Of a stretch of DNA of 64,000 nucleotides, positions 44,675 to 55,925 are shown in pieces. The notes beneath the pieces are model-generated. The model had not been told where the DNA came from. It searched no databases and saw nothing but the letters and a program-made list of their open reading frames with translations. The translations under genes were made by a program, and so were the position numbers. Numbering within the stretch: the stretch's first letter is position 1; every line of letters starts with the position of its first letter. The stretch covers positions 6,322,551 through 6,386,550 of the forward strand of contig OX465113.1 in assembly GCA_949987565.1 (NCBI GenBank), given 5' to 3'. This DNA comes from Luidia sarsii (Eukaryota > Echinodermata > Asteroidea > Paxillosida > Luidiidae).

Positions 44675-46313
44675 CTATACTGGACCGTTGAGATAGCTGC
44701 AAGTGGAGAGGAGCCCGGAAGTCGTCAACTCGCCAGAACGGTAGTTGTCCCACGCCTGGAAGACTCTCCCCTGTAGCTGTCGGTATGCGCTGAAAGCGAC
44801 ACATCTTGAGCTCTTTTATCAGTCTCATCTGCACTGATACCATTTTGGACTCGTCGAAGAGCAGCTGTACTAGCTTGTACATGTGCAGTCCATGGCGACC
44901 TGCTTTGCAGTTCATGCGGCGATGCCACCCCTCGACATCGTTGTTTGTGCGAATACTCCGCATGAAGACTGACCAGCTCCCAGGGCCCCACATGCTGCTG
45001 TCTACCCACGTGCCTTGCACGTGTTGGCAGAGCTGAACCAAAGCAGGGTGGTTGGCCCTGTCTTTCAGCACCTGAAATGCTTCTGCAATGTGCTCAGAGG
45101 GCAGGAAGGGAAGAGCCATTATCTTCTTGATGTAATCCCGTACCGCCGCATCAGAAGTGAACGGAACCGCCAAACCAAGGTTTTGGCAGTTCCGCCAAAT
45201 CGCCTGGGTCCAGTGGAATAGGCAGCCCTTGATTGGAACTGATAGGAAGACCTTGCGGATGGCACCCCACAAGCCTGCTTCAAAGTCGACCACCATCTCC
45301 TTCACGTTGCTCCCGTCCAGCTTACGCTTCACCACCTTGAGGATCTTCCGGTAGTCCTTTTTGGTCCGGCGGGACATGAAGCAGAATGCAAGTGGAACTT
45401 GCTTCTGCTTGTCAGTGTCCCCCTTCACAAACGCGTGGATGCTGAACAACTGGTAGAATGGCTTCTTGATGATCTTGAAGGTACCGTCGAGGTACCAGGT
45501 CTTGGCCTTCTTCAGCACCCCCAATTGCTGGTCGGTAAAAAACAGCAAGTGCCGGGCCTCGCCAACACGAATGTCACCTTGCAAGAACCCATCAGGCATC
45601 GCATCTTCGATGAGGTCGAATGCGATGTCACTTGGGTCAGGTGGCCGCTGGCTTTGACGCGCCCGGTTTGCTGTGCGGATCAGGTACGAAGGCTTGGGGC
45701 AGACACTGGAATCGGGAAGCGTCGCCACAATCCCTTCGACGATGGAACCAGCAGACCGGTACATATCTTGTCTGGCTCGGTCCTTGATCTTGGCAGCTAT
45801 CTCCACGGCTGTCTGTGTTCCGGGATTGGCGGGGTGGATGTGTGCCTTGTGTCTACTGTGGCGAAAAGATTCTTCATGTTGGAGAACTGAAACTGCACAC
45901 CGGCGATCCTTGCCACGCATGCTACAAACCCACGACTAAAATGGAGAGGATGGATCCTTTTTCCATTTTCGTGTGTATGTATAGCCGAGTGAGTCCACAA
46001 GAATCGTGTTCCCACGCTGTGTGCCGCTGTCTGTCTCTTGGAAAGTGACAACACTTTCCTCTCCGATGCCTTCGATGATTTCAGGAAGTGATCTTTCTTG
46101 TACGCTGTCCTCGATAATCGGCTGGGGAACACGGAAATTGGCGGTGCAATGGAAGGAGTCAACCTCCTCCACTGCCGCCGCCTCCTCCAGTGATCCACCC
46201 TGCCTGGGCCTAACGTCAGAGTTGGAAGTAGCATGGTCGGAGTCGTCCTCCTCCATAACCACATCTTCCTCCGACGCAGGAACAGACTGGAACAGCCGTA
46301 ACGCAGTTTCCAT
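44675..46313 (-). pseudogene. FLYWCH/MULE transposase, broken copy
   Basis: An acidic N-terminal part (from ATG at 46313) leads into a FLYWCH zinc-finger-like segment (VDSLGYTYTRKWKK, WVC, RRCAV, HxAHIHP) interrupted by one in-frame TAG at 45938-45936. The 420-codon frame from 45920 holds a MULE DDE domain: WYLDGTFK (D), VVDFEAGLW (D) with GCLFHWTQAIW, and NNDVEGWHRR (E). Near 44790 the frame shifts; the family's C-terminal motif (LQGRVFQAWDNY, LLSTCSYL) continues in another frame to a TAG at 44675. Mutator-like transposases cut and paste DNA elements; this copy should be inactive. Confidence 0.9.
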
Positions 46314-47217
46314 TTTCTATAGTTACGGCACTCCAACTGCGCAAGCGCGAGGACATGCACCAGATCGAACCACGAAACTAGGGCCCTTTTCTAAAGCACG
46401 GCTTAGGCTCAGGCTCCGGCTTTGTCTCCATTAATTTCATCAATTTTTAAGTACAAGGGTTGAAAATGCAAGACATTTGGCTTTGTTTTGAATGTTATAC
46501 TGCATTTTGAAAAGGAATGCAAAGTTTCGACTTCAACAAAGAACTCCAACCTGTTTTTCAGCTTTTGAATAACAGAGACCAAGCCGGAGCCGAAGCCTAA
46601 GCCGGGGTTTGGAAAAGGGCCCTATAGTGCTCGCGCTTCTGGCCCGCCGGCCGTGACGTGTGCACTGACTTCGGAAGCGCGATGTTAGCTGGCGACGCTG
46701 CCGTCCGGCCGTCGTGCTTGATCTTGATTTGTTGCATTTGCATGATCATCGTACATTCGTCATTATTTGTTGCCACTGTTTGATTAAAGAAAATTACAAC
46801 GTTGATTTATAGGAATAATAGTTTTATAATTTGTATAGTGGTCTTTCAAACCTCCCTAAAATCGAATGACTTCTCGTATTTTCGGCCGCCACATGCACGC
46901 ATGCGAAGCCGACATCGTAGAGTGTATCGCTGACGACTTTGTTAGGGACCCGTTTTTTTTGCCGATCTCACCGTGCGCTTCTTATAATACATGATTGTAA
47001 AAAAAAACTTTTTTCCCATTCCTTTAATGACAGGGATATTGCTTCAAGACAAGCAAATTATGTGCCTACAGCCAGAGCCTGAATTTGCCATGTTTCTTGT
47101 GCCTGTACTGAGCTTGAGGCGGTGCTGCCTGTGCATGTCCTCGCGCTTGCGCAGTTGCAGTGCCGTAACTATAGAAAATGGAATTTGCGTTACGGCTGCC
47201 GTAACAATAGCCACTGC
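46301..47217. mobile_element. MULE right flank with internal inverted repeats
   Basis: 46301-46360 is inversely repeated at 47131-47192 (TATAGTTACGGCAC..GCGCAAGCGCGAGGACATG). The outer end 47196-47217 carries the GCCGTAACAATAGCCACTGC terminus. A smaller foldback sits between. Confidence 0.65.
46379..46624. mobile_element. Foldback MITE, TAGGGCCCTTTTC ends
   Basis: Arms (TAGGGCCCTTTTCTAAAGC, GGCTTAGGCTCAGGCTCCGG) and inverse at 46575-46624, 246 bp. A relative with the same GGGCCTTTTC/GAAAAGGGCC ends is at 58658-58889. Confidence 0.8.
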
Positions 47218-47769
47218 GTATTTATTTCTCTAGCCCGTTACCCTCATCATGCCATAGGCATCTCGAAACAAGCCTTTGGCCTCAGTTTCTAGGTGAATAC
47301 TCTGACTTTTAAATTTGGCGACAAACCACAACCTGGATTTTCAGGTTTTGTCAGACAGAGACGAAGCCTGAGCCCGAGCCAGTTCCATGGCTTCATGGCC
47401 TAGTTGCATTATTAAAACTATAGAGGGCGCACATCGGCGGTGAGCTGTACGAGATCTGGAAGACAGAGTAGGCAGACTTCGGTACTTTGGTGATGACGTC
47501 ATCCAGCCCACCGTAATTCGTTGATGCGTACGGACGGGATGCAGACACGTGCGGACGTACGGGTCCTGCCTGTCTCGTACATCCTGTACTTTACCGTATC
47601 TACAGTACATTGTACACTGTACAGTATACTCTAATAATAGTAATAATAAGCTTTCTGTATGCAAAGCTTTGATGGTCACGTGATTGTAACGTAATTTTAA
47701 AGGTCCAGTAAGAATAATTCTAGACCTAATTGTTTCAAGCAAGAATCTAATGTAAGCGAAATGTATGTA

Positions 47770-48716
47770 GGCAGGCACGATTTCTATGGGAACCGCTCAC
47801 AGTGTTGATACTGACGACCTATCAACAGAGTCAGCAGGCAGGCACGATTTCTATGGGAACCGCTCACAGTGTTGATACTGACGACCTATCAACAGAGTCA
47901 GCAGGCAGGCACGATTTCTATGGGAACCGCTCACAGTGTTGATACTGACGACCTATCAACAGAGTCAGCAGGCAGGCACGATTTCTATGGGAACCGCTCA
48001 CAGTGTTGATACTGACGACCTATCAACAGAGTCAGCGGGCAGGCACGATTTCTGTGCAAACCGCTCACAGTGTTGATACTGACGACCTATCAACAGAGTC
48101 AGCGGGCAGGCACGATTTCTATGGGAACCGCTCACAGTGTTGATACTGACGACCTATCAACAGAGTCAGCGGGCAGGCACGATTTCTATGGGAACCGCTC
48201 ACAGTGTTGATACTGACGACCTATCAACAGAGTCAGCGGCCAGGCACGATTTCTATGGGAACCGCTCACAGTGTTGATACTGACGACCTATCAACAGAGT
48301 CAGCGGGCAGGCACGATTTCTATGGGAACAGCTCACAGTGTTGATACTGACGACCTATCAACAGAGTCAGCGGGCAGGCACGATTTCTATGGGAACCGCT
48401 CACAGTGTTGATACTGACGACCTATCAACAGAGTCAGCGGCCAGGCACGATTTCTATGGGTACCGCTCACAGTGTTGATACTGACGACCTATCAACAGAG
48501 TCAGCAGGCAGGCACGATTTCTATGGGAACCGCTCACAGTGTTGATACTGACGACCTATCAACAGAGTCAGCAGGCAGGCATGATTTCAATGGGAAGCGC
48601 TCACAGTGTTGATACTGACGACCTATCAACAGAGTCAGCAGGCAGGCATGATTTCTATGGGAACCGCTCACAGTGTTGATACTGACGAACTATCAACAGA
48701 GTCAGCAGGCAGGCAG
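47770..48716. repeat. 67-bp minisatellite, about 14 copies
   Basis: Unit GCAGGCACGATTTCTATGGG plus 47 further bases, period exactly 67, very low divergence. Every unit contains TGTTGATA-(9)-TATCAACA, a perfect 8-bp stem. No spacers, so not a CRISPR array. Confidence 0.97.
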
Positions 48717-48790
48717 CAAGAGCCATAAAGCCGCCTTGCTGAAGAGCCATAAAGCCGCCTTGCTCAAGAGCCATAAAGCTGCCCTGCCAG
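48714..48790. repeat. Three 24-bp tandem repeats
   Basis: AAGAGCCATAAAGCCGCCTT units, abutting the 67-bp array. Confidence 0.85.
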
Positions 48791-49082
48791 ACAGACATTC
48801 GCACATCAGACCGGTAACAACTTCCTCCATGCATGCCTATAGAAGTAAAGTATTGTTACCCAGCGTCAATAAACACGGTATTATTTTCCACGTGCACAAT
48901 ACAGTACACACTATACGTCCGGAGGAAGTTCGTATTAGCGTACGCACCCGATCGGTATACGAACCCGAAGTCCCGACCGAGAGATACCGAAAGACCGAAG
49001 CCTGTTGGCCTTCCTACTCCGATCTTTATGCGTCGGCAGTACTGTAACTTCCCTTCAGGTACATGTACGGTCCATGTACTAA

Positions 49083-49306
49083 TCTAGGTTCTAGACGTTG
49101 TTGTCGTTTGGATACGCCACGCAACTACACCCTCTGACTACGTTCTTCAGGAGCCGCACGCAGGCACACGCCGTGCGGCGTGCGTGCAGTGGTGCGGACG
49201 TGCGTGCGGGCGGACGTGCGAGCGTGCGGACGGATGGCTGCGAAAGAACGCCCTCTTGTGGTGGCGTATCCGAACGATAAAACGATAACACGGTCTAGAA
49301 CCTAGA
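49083..49306. mobile_element. MITE with TCTAGGTTCTAGAC ends, just upstream of Asterix
   Basis: TCTAGGTTCTAGACGTTG...GTTTGGATACGCCAC and its inverse at 49258-49306; 224 bp, GC-rich with GTGCG runs. Ends 93 bp before the WDR83OS start codon. Confidence 0.8.
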
Positions 49307-49398
49307 CTATACATGTACGTGCGCGCGTACGTGCAGTAACAGTGCCAGTGACTGCCACTGCTAGGCTAGTGCTACGGCCAGTAAAAAGTGTTTTTAGG

Positions 49399-49454
49399 AT
49401 GTCTTCGTCACAAAATAATTCTTCCGATGTGAAGCGTCCCAACAAAATTGTCAG
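49399..49454 (+). CDS. WDR83OS: WDR83OS exon 1
   Basis: [19 protein letters not shown]; the PNKxxR motif matches the family. Donor AG|GTAAAT, phase 2. Confidence 0.95.
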
Positions 49455-52400
49455 GTAAATGGAGCCTACAACCAGTAGGCAGTACTCAGTAGAGGGTTTG
49501 AAAGTCGCTGAACAATTGTATTTACGTTTTTCACTCAAATAAAATTGTAATCCAACCTCAGTCCAACGTAGTCCGACTCCGAGTAACTTGGACTGGAGTG
49601 GACCCTTACCGTACAATTACATTACTACTAAATACTAGTCCGGGTAACTTGTGCCTTTACAATCACCCTTTATAAAAAAAATTGAGGGGGTCGGGCGATA
49701 GTACTGCCCGGTATTACTAATACGGGTCCAAGATTTTCTGCAGGGAAACACAACCAAACAACGATGTGTTCGACTCAATGAGTGCATGACTACCCCCGAC
49801 CAAATCCCCCAGATATTACTTTACCCCGAAAACACCTGTGAAACCGTCCCACGCACCTATCTTTGCCATTTGAATTTGATTAACTTAAGTGAGAATCACC
49901 AATTTCAATTCTGGTAATTTGTTTTACTCACGTTCAGGGAAAAAGGAGAAATTTCCCCTCGGACTATTAAGTATTATACTTATAGTATTAATTATATTAC
50001 TAGTACTAGAAACCTCACACTGAAATATTTCTGTCTGAAAATAAAATGCTGTATTTTTGGAGAAAAGAGTAAAGAAATAGTTTCCATCTCACCCCCTACC
50101 CCCAGAACTGTGGGGTTCTATTTATCCGCTGCTCTCCCAACCGGAACCCCACAGATAACTATGTTTCTTTTCCCATAGGCTTCTGTGTAACGTTCACTAG
50201 TACTGTGGCATAGGGCTCAGCAGATTCAGCATAACTCATAAAATACTGCACTTCATTTGGCCAAAGATTTCTAGCAAAATAGTCCCACTTACTGGGCTGC
50301 TAGGAGCTCCCCTTAAACGAGTTTTGAGATTGTCTGTCACACTGGCGTCCCACCGCGTTTAATATAAACGCTAATTCTCAAGTTCTCTTTTAACGCCTTT
50401 GGTTGAGAATTAGTGTTTTTGTATAATAACAATCTCAAAACTCGTTTAAGGGGAGCTCCTAGCGGCCCAGTAAGTGGGACTAGTACATGTACTAGCAAAT
50501 GTGGTTTACATACCACGAAACCGTCCATATGGCGAAAATGTGTCGATTTCCCCCCCAAAATGGGCAAAAACCTCCCAGTTTGGTCACAAGATTCAAACAG
50601 CAGCGCCGCAACTGGCAGTCTGGTCCCCTGTACGTCTTCGCAGCCAGCCGCTATTCCGTACTACAGGGGACCAGACTGCCAGTTACGGAGCTGCCGTTTG
50701 AATCTTTCGACCGAACCTGGAGGATTTCGCCCCTTTCTTTTTTGGAAATCGACACATTTTCGCCACATGGACAACGGCTGGGCACGAGTCCAGAAAATTT
50801 GGTCTACAGCAGTGCGATCCATGCGCGCGCACACACTCACACAGACCCATTGTGCACACCTGGGCCTGTCAGAATGTCATCGATTTGCATGTACCGGTTC
50901 AGTTTGAAATCAAAGATGGCAGCCTCCTTTTGGCTCGTCGGACAGGAGAGACATCTTCTCGATGAACGGAGAGGAAATTTCTCCTTTTTGCCCAAATGTG
51001 AGTAATGCAAATGACCAGTATTGGAATCTGTGATTCTCACTGAATCCAAAGGTTGGCTCGTGGGACGGTTTCACGGGTGTCTTGGGGGTAAATCTGGGGA
51101 TTTCAATGGTAAAAAATAGTAGTCTTCAAGTTGAAAAATATTTCAATCATTTTGCCTACTATCGTGCTTTAACCCTACAGTCGCCAGACCCCTCCGAAAT
51201 ATAAAAAGGGTGACTTGTAATGTTCTAGTTCCAGACTACACTGTAAAAGGGTAAAAAAATAAAATAAACCCAAATTACACCACCAATTCTGTAATAAAGA
51301 CAATATCCTTGGTCTGGCAAAACCACTTGCTAAAAAAAATGGACTTATAGTTTTCCCTGATCACTAATGCGTATGTGCCATTAACCAGACGACTGTCAGT
51401 CCGTTGCTCCGTACAAAACATGCACTTCCGACAGTAGTCCTACATACGTGTATGTGCCACTGCCCACACATACCGGTACATGCCACAAAATCACGATTTT
51501 TGAGAAAACTTTTTTCTGCAAGGGGTTTTGCCAAACCATAGTTTAGATATTGTCTACACTACAATCGGTAGTCTAATTTGGGTTTAGGTTTTTTCCCAGA
51601 CTTTTACAGTGAGGGTACAGGGAAGATTTTTTAACTACCCCTGACCGAAATCCCCAGATTTTATCCATTAAAGGAAGGTTTGCGGTGACACCATTGGTGT
51701 CACCGCAAACCTTCCTATATTGATTCACCCACCATGCAAAGCCTTAAGTCTCATTTACAGATTTTATCCCCAAAACAGCGGTGAAACTGTCCCACGTACC
51801 CACCTTTGGATTCAGCAAGAATCACAGATTCCAATACTGGTCAATTTACTCAAGGTTGGGAAAAAAAGGAGCAATTTCCCCTTGGTTGATCAAGAAGAGG
51901 TCTCTCCCGTTCGGCAAGCTAAAAGATGGCCATCTTTGATTCTAAACTGGCAGCCAGCATGTACCTGTAGGCTGTACCTGACAGCACGTCGTGACGTCAT
52001 TGATTTGAGCACACCAGTTCAGTTTAGAATCGACGATTGCCGTTTTTTGGCTCGTTGGACGGGAAAGACCTCTTCTACATTTAACTGAGGGGAAATTTCC
52101 CTTTTTTCCAAAAGTCAGTACAGTACTTCCATTGCTTGGGGAAATTGTGAAATACAAATTTCCATGATAAAGTCACAGATTCCGCACTTTAGTCATTTCA
52201 TTCAGTAATCAGTGTGCAACATTCTCTAAAAAAAAATTCCATTAATTCTACATGAAGGTATAAGGCACCAGAAGATGTCACTCCTGAGGACCCAACTGCT
52301 GACTACATGAACCTCCTTGGCATGGTTTTCAGCATGCTTGGCCTAATGATGAAGGTATGTATTCACAAAAGGGATTGCTTGGCTCTTCTGTTCTTATTCT

Positions 52401-55321
52401 CTTCAGCAATGTTGGCCCACCTCAGCTGTCCTCTCAGATTATGCTAGGTTTTGAATACCACTTAAATTCAAGTCTAGGCAGTGTCTACACCATCTACTTC
52501 ATCTTTTATCATGCATGGGAAGAGATCAAGACAAGTCCTGCTAGGATTGAAGCATCTGCAGCCGATTTGACGAAACATTAGTTTATGGCATAACTCCACT
52601 TACGCCATATCTTATCGTGTAAGTTGCGCAATAACTTTAGGATGGATTTCTCGAAAGTATCTGGATATGGTGCAACTCGGATGCTTACGCCGTAACTTGT
52701 GGCGTAACTTACGCCACGTCTTTAGGTGGCGTAAGTTGTTGCTGCTAGCGCAACGTGAACATGAGAGAGTGAGCCCTTCACTGAGAGAGATTGTTTCGCG
52801 ACAGCAAATCCTTTGGATTCTCTCGACGACAGCAAAATTAGAGGGCGCTATAGATTTTAGAAGATTTGCAAAGAATTTGGAGTGTCAGATTCGGGTAATT
52901 GGCCCTGTTATTAGTGTATCACTCGGATTTGTAAGCTGGAATCGGTCTGTTACGAGGATTTTCCTTCAGAGTGCTTGCGTCACTAGTTTAGGCTTCCGAT
53001 CGTGAAAAATCCTTTTCCTTTTTTCAGTGCAGCTACGTAAGAAATGTCCGCGGCGTGTGTATTGTCTACGAATGTTACATGCAGCAAATACTTCAAAGCG
53101 TGTGTATACTTCAAACAGTCGTTGATATGATCGAGATCAGCCATGTCCAAAATGTTTCACAAAAATTAAGTCAAATTCTTATGTTGCGCAATGCGCAGCT
53201 AAGACGAGTTTCGTGATTTTAACTTATGGTGCATTAGTTTATGGCGTAAGTGTTGCGCCATAAGCAGATAAGGTGTAAGTTACGCACAGTTTCGTGAAAT
53301 AGGCTGCTGGACTATTTTTACATTTACATCATGGGCATTTAATTTTAAAGCCCCTACACAACATGGGTAAGATCGAAAAACAGAACTGTTCACAGATTTA
53401 CATGAAATTTATACTGTTTGAAGATGGTTGTAGTAGAAACCTCACACTGAAATATTTTCTGCCTAAAATGTTGTATTTTGGGAGAAAAGATAAAATAAAT
53501 CATTTATGTCTCACCGAGATCTAAACTATTTTTTTCGGAACAGAATGGCGTTGAATGCTGCATTTTCGCTAAACAAAAATTAATAATGAAGCGGTTTTCA
53601 AAAAAAAATTGAGACTCGGTTGGCGGATTTAGCTGAAATTTTCACAGGTGTGCTATTTCATGCATATGTTGGATCGTATGGATGCTATTCTTTGACCTCG
53701 AACAATGTTGTGTAGGGGCTTTAAGTCAGTGAGCAATTGGCTTAGGTTCTGTATGTTACTCTCAATACTATGTGTAAATTGTGTTTATTTTAACCAAAAC
53801 AACTTTTATGCCACCTGATCATCCCCACCTGGGTGCTTGGCATATGCCATCATGACAAGGAATGTTGTATCAAATAAATTACCGGTATGCTCTTTACAGG
53901 AAGTAAATTGTCACATTTGAAGTAGAAGTAGCATGTTCTTACAGTGCCAAAAGGTGCCAGGATAGTCCATTTAGCATTTACTAACATTTTATACTACTTT
54001 GTCTGCCTCATATAATGTTAACAATACTTCAGGAAATAATTATGAAAGATCTGGTTTTTCCTTGTTATTCATTGTTCCAGATGAAGTGGTGTGCTTGGAT
54101 TGCTGTATTCTGTTCCTTTATAAGTTTTTCCAACACCAGATGCACAGAAGATGGGAAGCAGATGTTCAGTAGTTTTATGTAAGAGCACTGATCTTTTACT
54201 CGTTCTTATAATTATTGTAAACCACTTTTCGCCAAGCCACTTTTCAGTGCCTATAAGAGTGTAATTTTCAGAATTTGCTAAACAATTGGGAACATTAGGT
54301 ATCTATGAAATCTGTGAATTAATTTAAGACTACACTATGTGTCAAACCTGGCACAAGTTGTGTGGCTTTTATCATGGGTTTACCTACATGGGAAAAGGTC
54401 TGTTATTTGTGAACATTGGGTCACAGTTCTACTGTTTGTGTGCTCCACTCCATGCAGACAAATCTTTGAGGTTTTCAAAAGTAACCGTTGTGGTGAAGGC
54501 AGTGGGTGGATTTCCTTCCGGCGACTATTTGGCTGTGGGACATGCCAACACCCTGTGTTCCATGATAGCGTGCTATTGTACCCACAATAATGTAACGTTC
54601 CCAGTTTCCCACAATATTGCATTGTTGCCTCTATCCTGCCAATTCATGTGGCAACTGACATCAAAGCAGATTTTTGTCATGCTAAATATTGCTTTCAGGA
54701 AGGCTGGAAAGAGTTTTTGTTTAAAATTTGGATGAAAGTGGTGTCCAGATTTGGCGCATAGCAACACCACTGATGCTCCAAGTTTGGAGGTCCATGTGCA
54801 AAGTGGTTACAGACATATGTTATATTATCAGAAAACTCAACTACATATTTTGCTTTCATTTGAATCACATGAGGTGTTTTTCACAATCGGTATTTTGTAT
54901 GATTTACCCTGCAGCATTGCACAAAAATGCTAATCCATTTATCAACATTTGTGTAATTATAAGATAGAAGTAGTAGAAAGTTAAAACGTTTACCATTGTA
55001 TGGCTGATGACATAACATAATAATATGCATTCCTGCACACTTAGAGACATTGCTCATATATAATATATAATGGCTACATGCTCCGTGTAAACAAACAATG
55101 ACTGTGTTTCATTTAATATGGAAGTTGAAAAATTCTTTAACTAGTGACAGCTGTATTTTATTAATTTCTGCCCACTTTGAAATGTTATCCCCATTTGTTC
55201 TGATCAGCTGTGACATCACTTACCACATCCCCATCTTTCTCTACAATGCAGGTTATCCATCTCAGCTGTTGTGATGTCATACTTACAGAATCCTCAACCG
55301 ATGACATTACCTTGGCAATAG
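49399..55321 (+). CDS. WDR83OS: Asterix / PAT complex subunit (WDR83OS), complete, 4 exons
   Basis: Exons 49399-49454, 52258-52354, 54081-54178 and 55252-55321 join in phase to 321 nt: 106 residues plus TAG, exactly the length of the human protein. Seen: RPNKIVRYK basic N-terminus, [18 protein letters not shown] and [17 protein letters not shown] hydrophobic segments, [20 protein letters not shown] near the C-terminus. Known: Asterix pairs with CCDC47 in the ER membrane PAT complex, which shields polar transmembrane segments during multipass protein insertion. The upstream neighbour is the divergent MULE and SPEF2; introns 1 and 3 contain MITEs. Its 3' UTR enters a TTAA MITE with an AATAAA at 55466. 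Confidence 0.97.
50098..50780. repeat. Foldback-derived repeats in WDR83OS intron 1
   Basis: CCCCAGAACTGTGGGGTTCT and GGAACCCCACAGATAACTA match the element at 60569. A separate hairpin pairs 50288-50333 with 50430-50475 (GGAGCTCCCCTTAAACGAG). A third inverted pair (GGGGACCAGACTGCCAGT type) is near 50600-50690. Confidence 0.7.
51239..51617. mobile_element. MITE, CACTGTAAAAG / CTTTTACAGTG termini
   Basis: Left CACTGTAAAAGGGTAAAAA, right TTTTTTCCCAGACTTTTACAGTG (inverse). Same family as 39217-39596: shares ACCACTTGC..AAAAAATGGACTT and TACAAAACATGCACTTC. Confidence 0.75.
52258..52354 (+). CDS. WDR83OS: WDR83OS exon 2
   Basis: [20 protein letters not shown] then [12 protein letters not shown], first membrane segment. 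Acceptor tgaag, donor AAG|GTATGT. Confidence 0.96.
52561..53304. mobile_element. Element with GCCGATTTGACGAAAC ends in WDR83OS intron 2
   Basis: Left GCCGATTTGACGAAACATTAG and right CAGTTTCGTGAAATAGGC are imperfect inverse copies; subterminal ttacgccataa motifs recur. Non-coding, 744 bp. Confidence 0.6.
53345..53724. mobile_element. MITE, TTAAAGCCCC/CAACATGGG termini
   Basis: TAAAGCCCCTACACAACATG at the left, CAATGTTGTGTAGGGGCTTTAA at the right. Same family as 10856-11558. Confidence 0.75.
54081..54178 (+). CDS. WDR83OS: WDR83OS exon 3
   Basis: [20 protein letters not shown] then [12 protein letters not shown], second membrane segment. Acceptor ttccag, donor AT|GTAAGA, phase 2. Confidence 0.96.
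54217..54808. mobile_element. TTAA-family MITE, diverged, in WDR83OS intron 3
   Basis: CCACTTTTCGCC at the left and GTGCAAAGTGG at the right; interior shares the GGCATGTCCCACAGCC-type region with other copies. Flanks decayed. Confidence 0.6.
55252..55321 (+). CDS. WDR83OS: WDR83OS exon 4, stop codon
   Basis: [20 protein letters not shown] then WQ and TAG (55319-55321). Acceptor tgcag. Confidence 0.96.
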
Positions 55322-55348
55322 CAGAGTAGCAGGCCACCATGTAGACTG

Positions 55349-55925
55349 TTAACCACTTTGCGCTGGGCCCATTTCCAGTACCGATTAGGTGTTTTGATTA
55401 CCGTAATGTGCCATTTTCAAAACTCACTAAACAGTCGGGAAGAATATATATCTGTGAAATTAATCAATAAAGGCATACTATGTGTACAAGTGATACAAAC
55501 CTGGCATAATTCGGACATTGGTGTGGCTTTTTTCAAGGGATTATCTGCTTGAAAAAGGGCCCATTGGGCATTGTTAATGGAGCGTAGGGTGACTATGCAT
55601 ACGGACATATGTACTGACACCCTTTCACCGCAGACATCTCCATTCCAGGCATTCAAACCTTCAAGGTGCTCAGCCTCAATGGAGTGTACAAATTGCAGTG
55701 AAGAATGTGGGTTGAATTCCAAAGCTTGTCCGATGCCCAATGGGCTGTGTGACATGCCAACACAAAGTCTCCCATGGCCACAAGCTATCCCTCGATCTAC
55801 AGTCCCATAATGCTTCAAAGTTCATATTGCTTTGTTCTCGGCTGAAAAGAGTCTTTGTTTAAAACTCGGTCAGTAGTGGGGTCCGGATTCGGAGTGCCTG
55901 GCGCATAGTAACACGATGATGGTTT
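55349..55925. mobile_element. TTAA-family MITE, 3'-truncated, in WDR83OS 3' UTR
   Basis: Begins TTAACCACTTTGCGCTGGG 28 bp after the WDR83OS stop. The right TIR is missing (sequence lost after GGCGCATAGTAACAC). Confidence 0.75.
55466..55471 (+). promoter_or_regulatory. Candidate poly(A) signal AATAAA for WDR83OS
   Basis: First AATAAA after the stop codon, 145 nt downstream and inside the TTAA MITE. Use in vivo is inferred. Confidence 0.5.

Noticed and set aside
47341..47778. 145-codon minus-strand frame
   Set aside because: No recognisable family, overlaps repeats, composition unlike the real exons.
47770..48716. CRISPR-like array
   Set aside because: The 67-bp units are contiguous direct repeats without unique spacers, in a eukaryotic locus.
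47770..48716. Hammerhead ribozyme in the 67-bp unit (CTGACGA matches box 1)
   Set aside because: The following GAAA box and stem order are missing; the CTGACGA sits in the loop of the TGTTGATA/TATCAACA hairpin.
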